Shown here piece after piece: positions 34,521 through 38,359 of a DNA stretch of 38,359 nucleotides (within the stretch, counting starts at the first letter, position 1; each line of letters begins with the position of its first letter). This stretch comes from Longimicrobiales bacterium. Lineage in GTDB: Bacteria; Gemmatimonadota; Gemmatimonadetes; Longimicrobiales; RSA9. The notes under the pieces are model-generated. The model made no database searches. It was given only the letters and a program-made list of their open reading frames with translations, and was not told where the DNA came from. The stretch covers positions 1 to 38,359 of the forward strand of contig DATHUY010000116.1 of the NCBI GenBank assembly GCA_035461765.1. The letters are read 5' to 3'. A program made the position numbers and the translations under genes.

Positions 34521-36944
34521 ATGGAAACGCTTGTGAAGGACGTGCGCTTCGGCGCACGCATGCTGCTGCGCAGTCGCGGATCCACGAGCATATCCGTGCT
34601 GGCGCTCGCACTCGGCATCGGTCTCACGACCATGATGTTCAGCATTGTGTGGGGGGCGATGCTGCGTGGCCTGCCCATGGAGCGGTCGGATCAGCTGGTC
34701 AGCATCCGACGCACCAATCTGAGCGAGGGCCAGGACCGCATGGCGGCCACGCTCCACGACTACGAGGACTGGCGCGCGCAGCAGCAGTCGTTCTCGGGCC
34801 TGGGTGCGTTCTTCACCGGCACGGTCAACGTCAGTGGCACGGACCGTCCCGAACGCTACGACGGCGGCTTCATCTCCGCGGAGACGTTCGACGTTCTCGG
34901 TGTGAAGCCGATCATCGGCCGGGGTTTCACTGCCGATGACGACCGGCCGGGCGCGGACCCGGTGATGCTGCTGAGCCACGCGACGTGGCGCGACCGGTTT
35001 GGCGCAGACCCTGGCATCGTGGGGCGCGTCGTGCGGGCCAATGCAAAGCCGACGACGATCGTCGGCGTGATGCCAGAGGGATTTGCGTTCCCTACCACCG
35101 AACAGCTGTGGGTGCCGCTGGCGCGCGATGCGGCCTCGCTCCAGCGGGGCGAGGGCCAGTGGGTGAATGTGTTCGGCCGGCTGCGTGATGGCGTGACGGT
35201 CGATGAGGCGGGCGTCGAGATGGCCGCGATTGCCAGGCGCCTGGAGGCTGCGTACCCGGAGACGAACGAGGGCATCTCGACGCGGGTCGAGCCCTATATC
35301 AAGGGGTTTCTGGGCGATGAGCCCGTCACGATGCTGTTCACGATGCTCGGCGCCGTGTTCATGGTGCTGCTGATCGCATGCGCCAACGTCGCGAATCTGC
35401 TGATATCGCGCGCGGCCGCGCGCAGCCGCGAAGTAGGAATCCGTTCGGCCATGGGTGCATCCCGCATCCGTGTCGTGCGGCAGTTCCTGACCGAATCGCT
35501 CATCCTGTCGTTCGCCGGCGCCGCGCTCGGATTGATGATCGCGATGGTCGGGATACGGCTCTTCAACAACGCGATCGCTCCCACGGACCCGCCGTTCTGG
35601 ATCGACATCCGGCTGGACGGCGGCGTATTGCTGTTCGTGCTCGCGATCACGGCGCTGAGCACGTTTCTGTCGGGCGCGATCCCGGCGTGGCAGGCAGCGC
35701 GCGCGAACGTCGCCGACGTGTTGAAGGATGAGAGCCGCGGCGGCTCGAGCTTCCGCCTCGGCCGCATCAGCCGCGCACTCGTCATCACCGAGATCGCACT
35801 CTCGGCCGGCCTGCTCGTCGGCGCCGGCCTCATCATCAAGAGCGTGACGAAGCTGCGCTCGGTGGACTTCCCGTTCGCGACCGAGCAGGTGTTCACGGCT
35901 CGCATCGGTCTGCCCGAAGCGGACTACGCCGACGCGGCCGCACAGCAGCAGTTCTTCGAGCAGCTCATGCCGCGTCTTCAGCAGCTGCCGGGCACGGAGG
36001 GCGCGGGCCTGATCCAGGCCCTGCCGGCACTCGGCTCGCCGACGTCCCGATTCGCCGTCGAGGGCGCCACATACACGGAAGATCGGGACTACCCTACCGC
36101 GCGGAGCATTCTTGCAAGTCCCGGAGCATTCGAGGCGCTGGATGTAGAGCTGCGCCAGGGACGTGGCTTCACGCCGCAGGACCGTCCAGGCGGGCTGCCT
36201 GTAGCGATCGTCAACGACGAGTTCGTGCGTCGCTACTTTGCGGATGCGGATCCGATCGGCAGACGGATCAGACTCGGCGCAAGTGGGTCCACGGAGGAAT
36301 GGCGCACGATTGTGGGTGTGGTCCCCGACATGTACGCGGGCGGCCTCAGCGGCGATTCCGACCAGCAGGCCGTGTACATCCCGCTGGCACAGGGGGGTGC
36401 GCGGTTCATGAGCGTAGTTGCACGTGTGCGCGGCGGCGACCCGATGCTGCTGTCACAGAACGTTCGTGACGCCGTCCTCGCGGTCGATGCGGATCTCCCT
36501 ATCTACTTCGTAGAGACGCTGCAGAAGGCGATCAACGACAACAACTGGTTCTACATGGTCTTTGGATCGCTCTTCATGGTCTTCGGCGGCGCGGCCCTGT
36601 TCCTCGCAGCCGTGGGACTCTACGGTGTCATGTCCACGTCGGTGCGGCAGCGCACGCGCGAGATGGGCGTGCGGATGGCGCTGGGCGCACAGGTGCGCGA
36701 TGTGCGCGGGCTGGTCATGAAGCAGGGCCTGTTGCAGCTCGCGATCGGACTCCTGCTCGGCCTCGCGCTCGCAGTCGGTGTGTCGAGCCTGCTCCAGATG
36801 CTGCTCTTCGAGGTGAACCCGCGCGACCCGGCGATCTTCCTCGCCATTGGAGCCGTGCTCAGCATCACAGCTGCTACGGCGTGTCTGATACCGGCGGTGC
36901 GCGCTACACGCGTGGACCCGATGCACGCATTGCGTTACGACTGA
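34521..36944 (+). CDS. ADOP-type ABC permease (MacB/FtsX family), second of two
   Basis: The 807-residue product is a paralogue of the preceding gene, with the same duplicated MacB-FtsX architecture: KDVRFGARMLLRSRGSTSIS with a first helix, CANVANLLISRAAARSREVG, and a closing block of RQRTREMGVRMALGAQVRDVRG and RATRVDPMHALRYD. I chose ATG 34521 because it matches the start of other family members; the frame upstream is low-complexity. The 171-bp gap after the first ADOP gene has no clear terminator, so both may be co-transcribed. The final ten bases overlap the convergent kinase gene. No ATPase is encoded nearby. Confidence 0.92.
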   Translation: METLVKDVRFGARMLLRSRGSTSISVLALALGIGLTTMMFSIVWGAMLRGLPMERSDQLVSIRRTNLSEGQDRMAATLHDYEDWRAQQQSFSGLGAFFTGTVNVSGTDRPERYDGGFISAETFDVLGVKPIIGRGFTADDDRPGADPVMLLSHATWRDRFGADPGIVGRVVRANAKPTTIVGVMPEGFAFPTTEQLWVPLARDAASLQRGEGQWVNVFGRLRDGVTVDEAGVEMAAIARRLEAAYPETNEGISTRVEPYIKGFLGDEPVTMLFTMLGAVFMVLLIACANVANLLISRAAARSREVGIRSAMGASRIRVVRQFLTESLILSFAGAALGLMIAMVGIRLFNNAIAPTDPPFWIDIRLDGGVLLFVLAITALSTFLSGAIPAWQAARANVADVLKDESRGGSSFRLGRISRALVITEIALSAGLLVGAGLIIKSVTKLRSVDFPFATEQVFTARIGLPEADYADAAAQQQFFEQLMPRLQQLPGTEGAGLIQALPALGSPTSRFAVEGATYTEDRDYPTARSILASPGAFEALDVELRQGRGFTPQDRPGGLPVAIVNDEFVRRYFADADPIGRRIRLGASGSTEEWRTIVGVVPDMYAGGLSGDSDQQAVYIPLAQGGARFMSVVARVRGGDPMLLSQNVRDAVLAVDADLPIYFVETLQKAINDNNWFYMVFGSLFMVFGGAALFLAAVGLYGVMSTSVRQRTREMGVRMALGAQVRDVRGLVMKQGLLQLAIGLLLGLALAVGVSSLLQMLLFEVNPRDPAIFLAIGAVLSITAATACLIPAVRATRVDPMHALRYD

Positions 36945-38359
36945 CGCAGCGAAGCGTCCGCGGCCGCATCGAACGCCGACGCGACGGGAATGGTGAACCA
37001 GAACTCCGTTCCCTCTCCCGGCCGGCTGTCCGCCCCGATGTGGCCGCCGTGCGCCTCGACGATGGACTTCGCGATCGTCAGTCCGAGGCCCAGCCCGCGG
37101 CGGTCGCTCGGCCGGGCCTGCCAGAAGCGCCCGAAGATGCGCTGCATCTGGTCGGGTTTGATGCCGGGGCCGGTATCACTGACGGCAAACCGCACCGCAT
37201 CCCTTTCCTGCCGCGCATCCAGCGTGATCTGACCGCCATCCGGTGTGAACTTGATGGCGTTGCCGACCAGATTCGACATGACCTGCAGAATGCGGCCGCG
37301 ATCGACGTATATGACCGGCAGGTCGGACGCGACCACTGCTGAGAGTGCTATCCCCTTCTCCGCCGCGAGCGGGCCCAGCATCTCGACGGTCTCATCGATG
37401 AGGCTGCCCACGCCCGTCTCCTCCGCTTCAATACCGAGCCGTCCCGTCTCGAGCTTGGCGACATCGAGCAGGTCCTGAACCATGCGGTTCATCCGTTCGC
37501 TCGAGCGGCGGATAATGCTCACGCCGCGTGCCTGAGCGGCCTGATCATTCGTCTCAAGGATCAGTTCTGCCGCCATGCCGATGGTGCTGAGCGGATTCCG
37601 CAGGTCGTGCGACACGATCTTCAGTACTTCCTCACGTGCGTCCGCGGCCTCGCGTGCGTCGTCGTACAGCCGGGCAAGCTGCACCCGGGCGATCTCGTTC
37701 GTGATGACGCGGCGGATGACACGCGTGAGCCGGCTGCTGAGGAGGCCTGTCACCAGCACGGCGGCACCGAGGAAGGTTGCGGGCAGGAGACGCATTCCTG
37801 CAGCCACTGCGACCACAAGAGCCGCACCAACGGCGAGCGTCGTGGTGAACTGCGCCGCGGTTCTGGAGAGACGCAGTGATCCCGAGAATGCGATGAGTGC
37901 ACAGGCTGTCACGGCGACCATGATCGCACCAAGGGGCGCACCGCCTGCGAGGCTCAGACTGTAATTCAGCAGAAGCACGGTGATGACCACGCCCGCAGCA
38001 TCGGCCGCTGGCACCAGCCGGCGCAGCTGCCGGTGATAGAAGCCTCGTCGCAGAGCGATCATCAGTACAGCTGCCGCGGCGAACCAGACCAGTGCCAACA
38101 TCACATTGATGAACGGCATCGCCGGCAGGGTGACCAGGCCCGGATTCACGAAGGCAACGATTGTGAAGAGCAGATACAGCCCCAGGATCAGCGTACGTCC
38201 GGCGGCCAGTGTCTGCTCACTCGTTCGCGCCTCCGCGAGCAATGCAGCCTCCACCGCATGCGCTATGTCCACGGGGTGCTGCGGCACCGCGAGATCGAGC
38301 TGCACTGCTCGCGCAATCGATGCCGCGAGCAGCTCCTGCGAGTCGGCGTGTCGTACCAT
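36935..38359 (-). CDS. Sensor histidine kinase, six TM helices (N-terminus at window edge)
   Basis: At least 474 residues are encoded. An N-terminal soluble part of about 50 residues is followed by about six hydrophobic helices between 53 and 208, then a short coiled segment. The HisKA domain has His251 in VSHDLRNPLSTIG. The HATPase domain has the N box NLVGNAIKFTPDGG, G1 DTGPGI and G2 GLGLGLTIAKS. There is no receiver domain. The multi-TM input has no large periplasmic loop, suggesting the signal is in or near the membrane. An ATG occupies the very last bases of the window, so the real start may lie beyond it. A cognate regulator is not visible. Confidence 0.88.
   Translation of the reverse strand: MVRHADSQELLAASIARAVQLDLAVPQHPVDIAHAVEAALLAEARTSEQTLAAGRTLILGLYLLFTIVAFVNPGLVTLPAMPFINVMLALVWFAAAAVLMIALRRGFYHRQLRRLVPAADAAGVVITVLLLNYSLSLAGGAPLGAIMVAVTACALIAFSGSLRLSRTAAQFTTTLAVGAALVVAVAAGMRLLPATFLGAAVLVTGLLSSRLTRVIRRVITNEIARVQLARLYDDAREAADAREEVLKIVSHDLRNPLSTIGMAAELILETNDQAAQARGVSIIRRSSERMNRMVQDLLDVAKLETGRLGIEAEETGVGSLIDETVEMLGPLAAEKGIALSAVVASDLPVIYVDRGRILQVMSNLVGNAIKFTPDGGQITLDARQERDAVRFAVSDTGPGIKPDQMQRIFGRFWQARPSDRRGLGLGLTIAKSIVEAHGGHIGADSRPGEGTEFWFTIPVASAFDAAADASLRQS

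Noticed and set aside
36935-36944. Ten-base overlap of convergent ADOP and kinase stops as a regulatory device
   Set aside because: Short tail-to-tail overlaps are ordinary in compact genomes and nothing else supports a special role.

Overview
The window is high-GC DNA with densely packed genes and no rRNA, tRNA, CRISPR array, transposase or phage gene that I can see. Gene content and style suggest a diderm environmental bacterium, most likely Gemmatimonadota. Supporting this are two tandem ADOP-type (MacB/FtsX-like) permeases without an ATPase, a propeller-associated amidohydrolase, a DUF2254 protein, a TonB-dependent receptor with an N-terminal carboxypeptidase-regulatory-like domain, many lipoproteins, and signal peptides ending in AAQ. 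The phylum is an inference.

Layout. 1-6350: the 3' part of an amidohydrolase (+), an ArgJ-like acetyltransferase (-), a FAD oxidoreductase with a C-terminal Rieske domain (-), a 524-bp spacer with a strong hairpin, a WHy/LEA14-like lipoprotein (+), a small conserved protein (+) and a Mn-type superoxide dismutase (+). 6465-13862: a seven-gene minus-strand run reading ECF sigma, zinc-finger anti-sigma, secretin-N lipoprotein, PBP4-type peptidase, TupA-like oxyanion-binding lipoprotein, REC-PAS4-HK-REC hybrid kinase, two-TM small protein. The sigma gene has a candidate ECF promoter. 14054-18666: hemE (+), then DUF2254 and a fused ADP-forming acyl-CoA synthetase (-).

18725-25799 is the most coherent system: a TonB-dependent receptor (-) diverges from a troABCD-type metal ABC transporter (+), and the cluster ends with a convergent DtxR/MntR regulator. 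A sequence very like the IdeR/DtxR box (TTTAGGTTAGGCTAAA, 21008-21023) lies in the tiny divergent gap. The regulator has the Mn-type ligands Asp8 and Glu100, so manganese is the likeliest signal. Both permeases carry C-terminal cytoplasmic tails that look like winged helices, which I regard as the most unusual feature of the window.

25955-31656: a CASTOR/POLLUX-like channel (+), an M56 (BlaR1-like) metallopeptidase and BlaI-like repressor operon (-) with a palindromic operator, and a MATE transporter (+) whose leader contains an intrinsic terminator. 31657-38359: a repeat-bearing spacer, two ADOP permeases (+), and a six-TM sensor histidine kinase (-) running to the window edge.

Long hairpins or palindromic elements sit at several gene junctions (1180-1309, 4406-4478, 6370-6423, 31633-31795). 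Some are probably terminators and some probably dispersed repeats.
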